Assembly (NCBI GenBank): GCA_946800325.1
Contig: OX326956.1
Location: 15,541,167-15,605,166 of the forward strand
Source: Luzula sylvatica
Taxonomy: Eukaryota > Streptophyta > Magnoliopsida > Poales > Juncaceae
DNA: 64,000 nt
Reading direction: 5' to 3'
Of the stretch, positions 34,325 through 44,802 are shown one piece after another (the first letter of the stretch is position 1; the number at the start of each line of letters is the position of its first letter). The position numbers and the translations under genes were made by a program. The notes below the pieces were generated by a model. The model was not told where the DNA came from. It saw only the letters and a list, made by a program, of their open reading frames with translations, and did no database searches.

Positions 34325-37300
34325 TCCCCCCTCAAACGAAACCGGGGAGGCATCAACGGTGAGTTTGGAACGAAGAGCAACGAAACGCGGAGCGGGAAGG
34401 GCTTTGGTTAGGGCATCCGCAACTTGATCGGAGGAGCAAATGAATTTCACCTGTAGTTGCTTGGAATCGATGCGATCACGGATGAAGTGAAAATCAATCT
34501 CGATGTGCTTCGTTCGAGCATGGAATACGGGATTGGAGGCAAGAAAGGTTGCACCCAAGTTGTCGCACCAAAGTACCGGCGAGGCTAAAAGTGGAAAATT
34601 GAGCTCGCGAAGGAGAGATTGGAGCCAAATTACCTCGGCGGTGGCCATTGCGAGACTCCGGTATTCCGATTCGGTACTTGACCGAGCAACGGTATGTTGC
34701 TTCTTTGAGCTCCAAGAAACGAGATTCGGTCCGAGATAAATGCAAAAACCCGTCGTGGAGCGGCGATCATCTGGACAACTCGCCCAATCGGCATCGGAAT
34801 ACGCATGAAGGGTCGGAGAGTCAAGGTTGGATAGGTGCAAGCCGTGAGTAATGGATCCTTTTAGGTAGCGAAGGACCCGTTTCACCGCGGTCCAATGGTC
34901 CGCGGTGGGACAATGCATGAATTGCGAAAGTCGGTTGACCGCAAACGAAATGTCCGGTCGGGTAATAGTGGCATATTGAAGTGCACCTACAACACTCCGA
35001 TATTCGAAAGGATCGTCGAGAGGTTTACCTTCGTACTTGGAGAGAACCGAGGCCGATGGAAGGGGAGAAGAAATCGGCTTGGCTCCATCCATGTTGGTTT
35101 TTCGGAGAAGAGAGGAGATATAGCGAGCTTGGTTGAGGTGAATACCGTTGGGGGTGTGAACGGCATGGATTCCGAGAAAGTACGAAAGCACACCGAGATC
35201 CTTCAACGAGAATCGAGCACCAAGTTCGCGAATGAGGGTGTCGACGATGGACTCATCACTACCCGAAATAATGATATCATCAACATACACTAGAAGAAAT
35301 ACCGTATGGGCATCGCGAGTACGGATGAAGAGGGATGAACCCGAGGAAGACACGGTGAAGCCGAGGCTAAGGAGGGCCGCGCGAAGTTTATGAAACCACG
35401 CACGGGGTGCTTGCTTGAGACCGTAAAGTGCCTTCTTCAACAAACACACATAGTTGGGGAATTCCGAGTTTGTAAAACCAGGAGGTTGAGACATGTATAC
35501 CGTCTCATGAAGATCTCCGTGAAGAAAGGCATTGTTGACATCAAGTTGTCGTAGGGTCCAACCGCGAGAAATTGCGATCGAGAGCACCACCCGAATGGTA
35601 ACCGGTTTGACAACCGGACTAAACGTCTCCGTATAATCGACACCTTCGGTTTGGTTATAACCTTTGGCGACCAACCGCGCCTTGTGACGTTCAATCGACC
35701 CATCCGGACGTCGTTTGAGCTTGAAGACCCATTTGCATCCCACGACGGTTTGGTTGGAGGGTGGTGGTACGAGGATCCACGTCTTGTTTTGAACGAGAGC
35801 ATCGAGTTCATGAGCCATGGCTTGGCGCCAAGGAAGCTGCTTGTTGGCATTTGAGAAACACGTCGGTTCGTCATCATCGACCGATACGGAGAAGGCCAAG
35901 GGATGCTTCGTGGCCGTATAAAGGTGGTAATCGGAGAGGTCTTTGAGGCGGCGTGTATTGTCACGTTGACGAGTGACCATGGGATGTCGACGAGTAGGAA
36001 CGGCTAGTGTCGACGTAGACGAGGAAGGAGGTAGGGGCACGTCGGGAGGTAAGACCGAGGAATGCTCGGTAATCTCGATGGAGGTCATCGGTCTCGGTGT
36101 GTTTGGAGCGTCAGTGGGTCGGACCGAGGTATGCTCGGCAAGCTCGAGGGTGATCGGCGGTCTCGGCGGACTAGAAGCGTCAGGGGGTAAGACCGAGGTA
36201 TGCTCGGCGGACTCGGCAGGGCACGTGGGTCTCGGTGGACTAGGAGGGACATGTGGTACGGTAGCGGCGGTACCGATTGTGCGCGAGGGAACCGGCCGAA
36301 TAGCGTCAGCATGTGGTAAGTCCGCACCGCGAGTATGAGGGACGGGCGTTGGCGTCGAATGCCGAGCAGTGTCCTCCCGAGTGTCCCTAAAAAATGGCAA
36401 AACCGTTAGAGGAGAGTAAAACGTATCAATAGTCCGAGAAGAAGGCGGATCGTGTCGCGCGGCAAACGGGAATGTTTGTTCGTCGAAGGTGACATCACGG
36501 CTAATGTACACTCGATTCGTCTCAAGATGAAGGCATTTGTATCCTTTGTGGCTCGATGAATACCCCATAAAGACACACGGTAGCGAGCGAAATTCGAGCT
36601 TGTTCTTATTATAGGGGCGCAAGTTCGGAAAGCATGCGCACCCAAGGACTCGTAGGAACGCATAATCCGGCTCTTGTTGAAAAAGACACTCGAAAGGGGA
36701 TTTTTGCGAGGATATAGGTAAGCGATTGATAATGAAAATAACGCTTAAAAATACCTCATCCCAATATTCGAGAGGGATGGAAGCCGAGGAGATGCACGAA
36801 AGGGCGAGCTCGAGGATATGGCGATGTTTGCGCTCGGCTACACCGTTTTGCTCGGGGGTGTGAGGGCATGAAAGTTGAGGCGTGATGCCGGGATGAAGTC
36901 GAAAAATCGGCTTGTATTCGGTACCACCATCCGTTTGGAGAACCTTGATGGATCGAGCAAACAAGTTTTCCACAATCTTTTTAAATTTCTCAAACACAAC
37001 CGACACTTGATCCTTGGAAGAAAGAAAATATAACCAAGTGAAACGAGAGAATTCATCGACAAAAATGACATAATACTTATAACCCGAATTCGATACAACC
37101 GGAGACGGACCCCACAAATCCGAATGAACAACATCAAGAGGAAACTTAGCACGAAAACTAGAACGAGAAAATGGTAATTTGTGTGCTTTCGCTTTAGAAC
37201 AATCGTTACAAAAAGAAATAGTTTGAGACATAAACGGAAGAGAAAACTTCTTTAAAATTTGAGTGGTGGTGGAAGATGACGCATGACAAAACCGACGATG

Positions 37301-39298
37301 CCACGTATCGGCGGAAACTCGACTCGTCAAGAAAGCTAGGGGCGAAGACATTAAGGAAGAAGAAAGCTTGTAAAGACCATCAACAAGAGTGGCTTGAAGA
37401 AGCACCTTGTGCGTTGCTCGATCCTTGACAAAACAAAGAGAAGAATAGAATTCAAGATAAACATTATTGTCACGAGTAAAACGAGAGATACTTAAAAGAT
37501 TTTGAGTAATGGACGGGACATGAAGAATATCTTTTAAAAGAAAAGATTTTGATGGAGAAGAAATACGAGAAGACCCAAGATTAAGAATTTTTAAACCTTC
37601 GCCATTGCCGACACGTAATTGATCATGGCCGAGATACATGGAGTGTGTCGAGAGGTTGTTGAGGTCGGCCGTCACATGATGCGTGGCACCCGTATCAAGA
37701 AACCACTCGGTGGGAACGACGGAGTTCGGTGGAGCATCGGTGGAGATGGCTTGTGCGGTTTGGGCTTGAGGCGAAGCATTCGTCATCGGTTGAATAGTTG
37801 CGTCGAAACGGCTCCAACAACGCAACGCAACATGGCCCGGCTTGTCGCAAATTTGGCACACATCTTCTGATTTTCGTCCCCCACGACCATTGCGGCCACC
37901 ACGTCCACCATTGCCCCGACCACGATTCGGAAAAGGAGGCCTCGAAAACCGTGAAGGTGCGGTGTGAGCCGGTGTCGGAAGTAAACCTGCAAAAGAATTC
38001 GGAACCTTAGGTTTGGCGGCGGCAATTTGGGCAATCGGCGGCATGGCATCATGAGAGTCGAGGCGACGCTCGAGGCAGCGAAGATGACCGAGAAGCTCCA
38101 TGAGAGGCAACGGATTCGGACGCATGGAAACGTTCATGACAAAGGCGTCGTACTCGCGGCCAAGTCCGTTGAGGATGTGGTGAACAAGATCCATCTCCGA
38201 AATTGGGGACCCCAAAGAAGCGAGGCGATCCGCAAATGTTTGCATCTTTTGTACGTAATCCGAGCAAGAAAGGGAGTCCTTTTTGGTCGAGTGGAGAAGT
38301 TGCTTGATTTCGAGGAGAGAGGACATCGCCGGATTTGCGTATAATTGATGGATGACTCGCCAAAGATCCAAGGACGTGCCACAATTTACAAATTGAACAA
38401 GTACCGTTTCGGAGAGGGATGAGAAAAGCCACGCAAGGATGAGAGCATCTTGACGTTTCCACAAGTCGTGATGCGGATTGAGGACAAAAGAATAAGAGTC
38501 GCCTTCTTGAACGGTAATATGTGAGGGAGGCGAGAGTTGAGAACCGTCGACGAAATGCATGAGTCCGTAACCGGTTAGAACCGGAATAACTTGCGATTTC
38601 CAAAGGAGAAAATTTTCGCGAGTCAACTTAATCGAGAGTGGGTGATTGAATGTAACCGGTGATCGAGGAGGTGTATCACCCGAATTGTAGAGGTTGGCAC
38701 TAATCGGCGGAGAAGGATGGCCAATTTGATGAGACACGGGCGGACCGTATGCGCCAAACGATCCGGCCGGAATAAAGAGTGGGGCGGAAGCGTGAGAGAT
38801 GGTTGGAGGAGCGGGAAACCCGGGCGGAAAAGAGGGAGAGACTCGCGGCAAAGTGGGCGAATAAGTGACTCGAGGCAGAAAGTTCGGGGCAGAAAATTCG
38901 GGGCCGAGTGATGACCCGAGAGGAGGCAGAAAATTAGTGCCCGCGGGCATGGTTGGGGCGGGATTTGTTGTGCCCGAGAGGAGATATGGGCCAGTGGGGA
39001 GGAGATATGGTGCGCCCGAGAGTAGATATGGTGTGCCCGAGGGGCTGCTATGGGCCCGGGCTGCTGCTGTGGGCTGCTGCTGTGGGCGAGGGCTGCTGTG
39101 GGCGAGAGGAGAGATGGAGGGCGAGGGCTGCAGTGGGCTGCTCTGGACGGCTGCAGCAAGGGGAAGATCCGGCTGCAGTGAGGTGCTCTGGACGGGTGTA
39201 GGAGGAGGTGGGGAGGCCGAGGAGAGTGCCGCGGGATTAGGGTTTGGCGACGGCTGCGTCGTGTGAAGAGAAAACGCACCAAGATCTTCCTGCGCCAT
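34319..39298 (-). CDS. Copia gag-pol polyprotein (1659 residues)
   Basis: Single intact frame encoding all proteins needed for reverse transcription and integration in a cytoplasmic particle. ATG at 39298 is the first in-frame ATG; the frame is open 11 codons further upstream without one. Order: a Pro/Ser-rich N terminus with YLLSG repeats (about 90-110); a UBN2-type gag region (about 220-420); a CCHC knuckle C-X2-C-X4-H-X4-C at 481-494; protease with DTGATHH at about 535; pre-integrase HHCC region (about 666-705); integrase with D727, D790 and E822; a Pro-rich linker with three copies of an [14 protein letters not shown] unit (about 1030-1090); reverse transcriptase with YVDD at 1338-1341; and RNase H with SDADWAS (about 1501) and STESEY (about 1540). 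The second Asp to Glu spacing in integrase is 31 residues instead of about 35. Translation ends with Cys-stop supplied by the LTR. Confidence 0.97.
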   Translation of the reverse strand: MAQEDLGAFSLHTTQPSPNPNPAALSSASPPPPTPVQSTSLQPDLPLAAAVQSSPLQPSPSISPLAHSSPRPQQQPTAAARAHSSPSGTPYLLSGAPYLLPTGPYLLSGTTNPAPTMPAGTNFLPPLGSSLGPEFSAPNFLPRVTYSPTLPRVSPSFPPGFPAPPTISHASAPLFIPAGSFGAYGPPVSHQIGHPSPPISANLYNSGDTPPRSPVTFNHPLSIKLTRENFLLWKSQVIPVLTGYGLMHFVDGSQLSPPSHITVQEGDSYSFVLNPHHDLWKRQDALILAWLFSSLSETVLVQFVNCGTSLDLWRVIHQLYANPAMSSLLEIKQLLHSTKKDSLSCSDYVQKMQTFADRLASLGSPISEMDLVHHILNGLGREYDAFVMNVSMRPNPLPLMELLGHLRCLERRLDSHDAMPPIAQIAAAKPKVPNSFAGLLPTPAHTAPSRFSRPPFPNRGRGNGGRGGRNGRGGRKSEDVCQICDKPGHVALRCWSRFDATIQPMTNASPQAQTAQAISTDAPPNSVVPTEWFLDTGATHHVTADLNNLSTHSMYLGHDQLRVGNGEGLKILNLGSSRISSPSKSFLLKDILHVPSITQNLLSISRFTRDNNVYLEFYSSLCFVKDRATHKVLLQATLVDGLYKLSSSLMSSPLAFLTSRVSADTWHRRFCHASSSTTTQILKKFSLPFMSQTISFCNDCSKAKAHKLPFSRSSFRAKFPLDVVHSDLWGPSPVVSNSGYKYYVIFVDEFSRFTWLYFLSSKDQVSVVFEKFKKIVENLFARSIKVLQTDGGTEYKPIFRLHPGITPQLSCPHTPEQNGVAERKHRHILELALSCISSASIPLEYWDEVFLSVIFIINRLPISSQKSPFECLFQQEPDYAFLRVLGCACFPNLRPYNKNKLEFRSLPCVFMGYSSSHKGYKCLHLETNRVYISRDVTFDEQTFPFAARHDPPSSRTIDTFYSPLTVLPFFRDTREDTARHSTPTPVPHTRGADLPHADAIRPVPSRTIGTAATVPHVPPSPPRPTCPAESAEHTSVLPPDASSPPRPPITLELAEHTSVRPTDAPNTPRPMTSIEITEHSSVLPPDVPLPPSSSTSTLAVPTRRHPMVTRQRDNTRRLKDLSDYHLYTATKHPLAFSVSVDDDEPTCFSNANKQLPWRQAMAHELDALVQNKTWILVPPPSNQTVVGCKWVFKLKRRPDGSIERHKARLVAKGYNQTEGVDYTETFSPVVKPVTIRVVLSIAISRGWTLRQLDVNNAFLHGDLHETVYMSQPPGFTNSEFPNYVCLLKKALYGLKQAPRAWFHKLRAALLSLGFTVSSSGSSLFIRTRDAHTVFLLVYVDDIIISGSDESIVDTLIRELGARFSLKDLGVLSYFLGIHAVHTPNGIHLNQARYISSLLRKTNMDGAKPISSPLPSASVLSKYEGKPLDDPFEYRSVVGALQYATITRPDISFAVNRLSQFMHCPTADHWTAVKRVLRYLKGSITHGLHLSNLDSPTLHAYSDADWASCPDDRRSTTGFCIYLGPNLVSWSSKKQHTVARSSTESEYRSLAMATAEVIWLQSLLRELNFPLLASPVLWCDNLGATFLASNPVFHARTKHIEIDFHFIRDRIDSKQLQVKFICSSDQVADALTKALPAPRFVALRSKLTVDASPVSFEGGC
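34325..34333 (-). other. Polypurine tract of the copia element
   Basis: The minus strand reads GAGGGGGGA immediately before the 3' LTR (TGTTAAG). It primes plus-strand DNA synthesis. Here it is also coding, giving the Glu-Gly-Gly just before the final Cys. Confidence 0.9.
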
Positions 39299-39423
39299 GA
39301 AGAGAAAAGGAGCGCTAGGCGATTTTGACAATTTTGGCGTCGCTACTGTTGCTACAGTAGCTACGACGGGATTCGAAGAAAAGGAGAAGAAGAGAGAGGT
39401 TGCCGGGTTAAGGAAGCCTGGCG

Positions 39424-39433
39424 TCTGATACCA
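39424..39433 (-). other. Primer-binding site (initiator tRNA-Met)
   Basis: The minus strand reads TGGTATCAGA directly after the 5' LTR, complementary to the 3' end of plant initiator tRNA-Met, the usual copia primer. Confidence 0.93.
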
Positions 39434-39610
39434 TGTGAGAAGAGAGAGAAATTATTTCTTCCTTAATGAATTCAAACAATTACAAAACTCGTTTATATAT
39501 TTTCTAACCTAAAACGAAAATAATAAAACACAATGGACTAAATTGAATAATTTCACAAAACCTAAACGGATCATCCATTATCTCTTAATGGATGATCCAT
39601 TATCTTAACA
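39434..39610 (-). repeat. 5' LTR of the copia element
   Basis: 177 bp, apparently identical to 34148-34324. TATA box TATATAAA at 39492-39499 and the same U3 hairpin at 39568-39598. Transcription runs toward lower coordinates. Confidence 0.97.
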
Positions 39611-39615
39611 GGAAT

Positions 39616-40364
39616 CATTTTTTTACTCAAACGAAGTAAACTCGAAGTACTAGTTTTATTGAGTATAATTTATAGGCCACATACTATATCTTCATTATTC
39701 ATGATTTTTATTCTTAATATTGTCATGTGACACATGATGATAATAATTACTGATTAATTAGTAATTAAATTAATATTAAATTAACATCAAACTTGAATTA
39801 ATGATTAATTAGTACGTACTTGTTAAAATTAACGGTTCATTCGTTGAATCAAAATGTAATTTTTTTTCCCAATGTTATTATTTTATGTTTCAATGTGAAT
39901 ATCAAGTTTTTCATGTCAATATAAAGTTTTATTGTTGATATATCAAGTGTGCAATGTCGATATACCGTTTTCCGTATCAATATAGTATTTACAATGTCAT
40001 AAATTGTTTTCCATCTGAACAACAAGTTTCATGATTTAATATTTTTTTTTACTGTTAATACACTAGTTTAGTGGACTATGAATTATTCGGGGACAATAGA
40101 TCATTATCAACATCAACTCGAGAGTACCTCTTGCTCCGTTTCGGCGAAAATTACACAAGTGATATGTTAGTTTTTTTTATTTATTTTGGATTATTTATTA
40201 GAAAATTTTAGTTTCATATCAATTTTAGATACTAACCCTCTCCTTTCTTTTTCTTCTAAATTTGTTTGTTTTTGTAAAAACAAAATCTTCGTTTTGAATT
40301 GAGATATTTTTTCTTCTGCCATGTGATTCAATTGGTCTATCTTCTGGGAGGCATATACATAGTA
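39616..40364. other. AT-rich DNA with degenerate CAATATnAAGTTTT minisatellite
   Basis: At about 39887-40050 a 20-23 bp word of the form ATGTnAATATnAAGTTTTnC recurs about seven times with heavy decay. One 40-bp section also occurs near 23641. No gene seen. Confidence 0.55.
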
Positions 40365-40380
40365 TATATATATATATATG

Positions 40381-40437
40381 TACAAGCAAAACTCAGTTTT
40401 TGCTTGTAAGTTTTTGACCATCGGATGTACTTCAAGA
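40381..40437. repeat. Left arm of a 57-bp inverted repeat pair
   Basis: TACAAGCAAAACTCAG...GATGTACTTCAAGA matches the reverse complement of 43697-43753 with very few differences. The outer half is itself a palindrome (TACAAGCAAAA...TTTTGCTTGTA). TA repeats lie just outside both arms. Confidence 0.8.
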
Positions 40438-40572
40438 TCTGTGCAGAATTTCCAAACACACGCTCAGTTAGTAGCTCCGTTATCTCTGTTAATTTACTTA
40501 CGTTACTTCACTGTGTGTGTGAAATAGGCATATATGGAGCCTCCCTGTCTTCTTCTTTCTTCCATGGCGAAG

Positions 40573-41750
40573 GAGCTTGATAACACGTAAAACAGGTCGT
40601 TTAATTGTGTAAATTCAATCTCACGAGTTAATCAAAACAATTTATAACAAATACTAATCAAAGTGATAAGTATAGGTTCGATTCAAGGAAATTTTGCGTA
40701 TAATCGAAATTGCAATTCAAGAACTATTTCTATTGGTCCAGAAGCTATAATATTTTGTCACAATCAAGATCTAAACTTTATAAAGCTCTGGTCAAAATTT
40801 CACTTTCACACACACAATGTTCGAATTTATGAAATTTATAGATCACAAGGATATTTTAGGCACTAATCAAATTCCAGAAAAATATAGATCGCAAAACAAG
40901 ATCTCAAATTTGGCACAAAGATTCACAATTTAATACTAAGAGAGAGAACAGAAGAATTTCACAGGTTTGGTATTTCAGTAAAAAGTAATGATCGAATTAC
41001 AAACAGGTCCCTGGCAAATTACAGAATAGTCCAGACAATTTTGAGGTTGAGTAACAGATTTCAAAAATTCATATCAAATAGGAAATTGCATGAAATTGAT
41101 TGATTCAAAATTTGTATTAAACTATAGATCCAGATATAAACAGTGATTGCAAACAAGAAATATTATCAGATCTAAAAATCACTCAAACAGATCACACAAA
41201 TCAGCTCCAGAATTTTAGTAAAACTCAAGGCAAAAATAGAAAAAATGCGACAAAAATTCCACAAAAATTCCACAAACTATATATCACAGTATATAACAAG
41301 TTCATAAACAGATTTGACTTATATCTACTTAATTCCTAATCAAAACAATAAAATTGTAAAAGAGAGTACCGAAAAAGGAGAGAGTGAAGTCCAAGATCGA
41401 TCTTGGCGTCGTCCTTGCTCCGTCACGTCTTGAGAGGAATGATGGGAGTAGGAGAGAAACTTCGAGACTCGTAGAGAGTGAGGGAGGATGAAGATCCTCG
41501 AGAAGGCTTCGAAAACCGTGCTTCGACACGATCTTTTCGGCGAAAAATGGCTCAAAGATGAGCAAGATGGAGCTTCGACGCTCTAACAATGGAGGGGAAG
41601 AGGCTAAGACCTTACCTTCCCCCAAAAATGGAGTGAGTGACCCAAGAGGTCCAAGGGTATTTTGAGAGAGGGTTTTAAGTGTCTTTTATAGGAGAAAAGA
41701 GGGGAAAATAATTCGAAAAATTAAGATCTCAGATTGCAAGTTGAATGGGT
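40573..41750 (-). mobile_element. Possible degenerate LTR or retroelement leader (minus orientation)
   Basis: The segment shares its organisation and a motif (GTATAGGTTCGATTCA near 40671) with the solo LTR at 60019-61696, which has GTATAGATTCGTTCCA near 60110. A minus-strand TATA-like TATAAAAG lies at 41683-41690, then a purine/pyrimidine-rich leader, as in that LTR. Terminal repeats and a target-site duplication were not found, so this is tentative. The open frames at 41329-41625 are not supported as genes. Confidence 0.3.
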
Positions 41751-41756
41751 AGTTAG

Positions 41757-42261
41757 TAGGGGTGGGCAAATGGTTCGGTTTATTTGGGAACTGAACCGAA
41801 CCGGTCGAATTCGGTTTAAACGGTTTAGTTTTTCGGTTTATTTGGTTCGGTTCGGTTCAAAAATTGATATTGTTCGGTTTATTCGGTTCGGTTCGGTTTT
41901 GGTATTTTCAGAACCGATTAAACCGAACCGACCGAATTAATATTTTTTTTTCACTTTTTCTATTGTGTTAATTTAAAAAAATTAAAATCCAATATTGTAA
42001 AATTAAAAATAACGTAAGTATATTTTATATGATTTGTTTTAATATTTTTTTGCTAAATAACATTTGAATTTTAACATTATAAAACTTCTAATTCGGTTCA
42101 ACCGAATAAACCGAATAAGAAATTCGGTTTATTCGGTTCGGTTTTAAATCGGTTCAAATTTTATTCGGTTCGGTTCGGTTTGAATCTAGTCCGGTTCGGT
42201 TTTATTCGGTTTGCTCTTATTCGGTTCGGTTCGGTTCGGTTCAACCGGATGCCCACCCCTA
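41757..42261. mobile_element. Non-autonomous hAT element (TTCGGT-rich MITE), 505 bp
   Basis: The ends are TAGGGGTGGGCA and its exact reverse complement TGCCCACCCCTA. A perfect 8-bp target-site duplication GTAGTTAG flanks it at 41749-41756 and 42262-42269, diagnostic of the hAT superfamily. The subterminal regions are dense arrays of TTCGGTT on one side and AACCGAA on the other, likely transposase-binding repeats, around an AT-rich core. It encodes nothing. The intact duplication suggests a fairly recent insertion. Confidence 0.93.
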
Positions 42262-42269
42262 GTAGTTAG

Positions 42270-43324
42270 AGCAAGTTGCACTGAATCCAATGGTCCAAAT
42301 TTCATCCAATTTGGCCAAAGTATGAGGGAGAAAACCCAAAAATACCCCTGAGATCATCTCCAACAGATTCAGATTAATTCATCTTTAAATCATCCAAAAT
42401 TCATCAGGAAATTCGTTCATCTCCATTTGGTCATAAAATGGACAGAGATGGGCTTTTATTTTCTTATATATTCCTTCTTTGGCCTGGGTAATGGAGGTGT
42501 CCTTTGGACAATTAATGGAGAGAAGAATGAGTCGCTTGGCTCCAAGATTGGAGGTTTGAACTGCCTTAATCGATTCTCTGTGGCGTACGTACTGTATCTC
42601 AGCGTGTAAAGAGAGAGAGAGAGAGAGGGGTGTCAGCACCTTGCAGCGTAGGTTACACACTATACAATTCACACAAGATCGGAAGCACAGTACTCTGTTG
42701 ACTGGTCACTGTTAATCCCCTGCAAAGAAATTCTTGTGGTCTTGCGTGTAGCGAACAGGCAACAGAGCGTCAAACGGGTCTGTTAAGTTGCTCACGGATT
42801 TTCTTCGGCCACAGGGGATCGTGAAGGTTATTTTAGCTTGCAGATTTTTTGTCCTTGCTGAAACGAGTCAGTTCTGACCCATTTGGGTCCATTCGTGTAA
42901 CGAATCACGACCTTTGACCCGTTTGAAGAAAAGCTCGATTTCTCTCTCATGCTTCCATCAAATATCATCATATGATATATCAAATTGATCGGCACGACGA
43001 GATGGATCCATCTACAATTCTGGTTTTACGAGATTCTTCACTTTTTACCTGCCATTAATACAAAAACACAATTTAAAGTATTTAATTTCAATATATTGGA
43101 ATTATGAATATTTCTTATATTTTAATCATATTTATGTATTTAAATTCTATATTTTATACTTGGAATTACGAGATTCTTCAATTTCTTCTTGCTCCATGGT
43201 GAAGGGGATTCATCTTTCTCCCATGGTCGTGCTTCGTTTCTTCTTGCGCACATGGCTGTGCCTCATCTTCTTCTTGCTCCCAAGACAATTTTCTTCTCTT
43301 CAAATTCTCGCGAAGGCAAGGCAG

Positions 43325-43327
<3 letters not shown>
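42270..43327. other. Intergenic DNA of moderate GC content, no gene recognised
   Basis: Contains a short GA run (about 42610-42630) and open frames at 42385-42672 (minus) and 43160-43423 (plus) that lack domains. The latter runs into the CT microsatellite. Confidence 0.4.

Positions 43328-43377
<50 letters not shown>
43328..43377. repeat. (CT)n microsatellite, 25 units
   Basis: Perfect CT run; open frames encoding Ser-Leu repeats are artefacts of it. Confidence 0.95.
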
Positions 43378-43380
<3 letters not shown>

Positions 43381-43696
43381 TCGCCTCTACCAGGACTCCT
43401 CTCCTCTCCATCACCACTTCTAGTTCGACCCATAAGGTATATGTGTGTGTGTGTGTGAATTCATTCATTCACTTGTTCGTTTACTTAATAAGTATAAAAT
43501 TACATATATGTCCACTAAACTACACAAATATCAGTTTTCACAATTCAGTTTTGAACAAATTACACAAATGTCAGTTTTCAAATTACATTCTACCAAACCC
43601 GTTCAAAATAAAATTCAGATTATTCCTAAACTCTAATTCGACCTTATTACAATCAACAAACCGAACCTGGCAATAACAAATTAGACAAATGTCAGT

Positions 43697-43753
43697 CTTG
43701 AAGTACATCCGAGGGTCAAAAACTTACAAGCAAAAATTGAGTTTTGCTTGTAC
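43697..43753. repeat. Right arm of a 57-bp inverted repeat pair
   Basis: Reverse complement of 40381-40437. The two arms bracket about 3.26 kb that includes the hAT MITE and the possible LTR remnant. Confidence 0.8.
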
Positions 43754-43766
43754 AAGCTATATATGT

Positions 43767-44400
<634 letters not shown>

Positions 44401-44557
44401 TTAGTTATTAGATATGTATTGTAATAAATGATATAATTTTTCTTTTGAAATTTGCATGGTACAAAAATTGATGGCAGAAGAAACGTTTTCGTATGTTGCC
44501 ATGCTTTCACATTCTCAAAATTCTGCTTGTCATGGTCGCATATTATGACTATGCGAT

Positions 44558-44794
44558 GTGGCTAAATTGATGTCAAAACCGAATTTCTTGACAAAAATTT
44601 TATGCGAGCTAGTCACCAACGTGACACCGGAGAAGGAAAGGATGCGAGCGATCAACCCGTCGTGCGTGATCAATTTCACGCCGGTAATCGTCTATCCTTC
44701 TATTGCATCGTACCCTCGAAGTCATGGCGTGATATTGGATTTTGAGAACCGGACCGGGCCTTCATATCCGCTGTGCGGGACCGGGGTCGGGTAA
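44558..44794 (+). other. GC-richer open frame abutting the satellite array, identity unknown
   Basis: A 78-codon frame opens in a patch much richer in G and C than its surroundings and stops about 10 bp before the satellite begins. It has no recognisable domain; the sequence includes NVTPEKERMRAINPS and NRTGPSYPLCGTG. It may be a fragment of a gene or transposon broken by expansion of the array. Coding function is unproven. Confidence 0.25.
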
Positions 44795-44802
44795 ATTCCC
44801 AA

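Larger units (their letters stand above)
34148..39610 (-). mobile_element. Complete Ty1/copia LTR retrotransposon, 5463 bp
   Basis: Two 177-bp LTRs (34148-34324 and 39434-39610) that appear identical base for base enclose one uninterrupted gag-pol frame. The element begins TGT and ends ACA. A perfect 5-bp target-site duplication GGAAT sits at 34143-34147 and 39611-39615. The primer-binding site is at 39424-39433 and the polypurine tract at 34325-34333. Domain order (gag, protease, integrase, reverse transcriptase, RNase H) defines copia. Identical LTRs and an intact frame indicate very recent insertion. Its GC content is visibly higher than the flanks. Short LTRs and overall size fit a small copia lineage such as Ale, but I cannot assign the lineage firmly. 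Confidence 0.97.

Noticed and set aside
34895..39266. Numerous plus- and minus-frame open frames within the copia element
   Set aside because: All are shadows of the GC-rich gag-pol frame in other frames or on the opposite strand.
43160..43458. Ser-Leu repeat proteins over the CT microsatellite (also 43689-43910 and 61026-61359)
   Set aside because: Translation of dinucleotide repeats; not genes.
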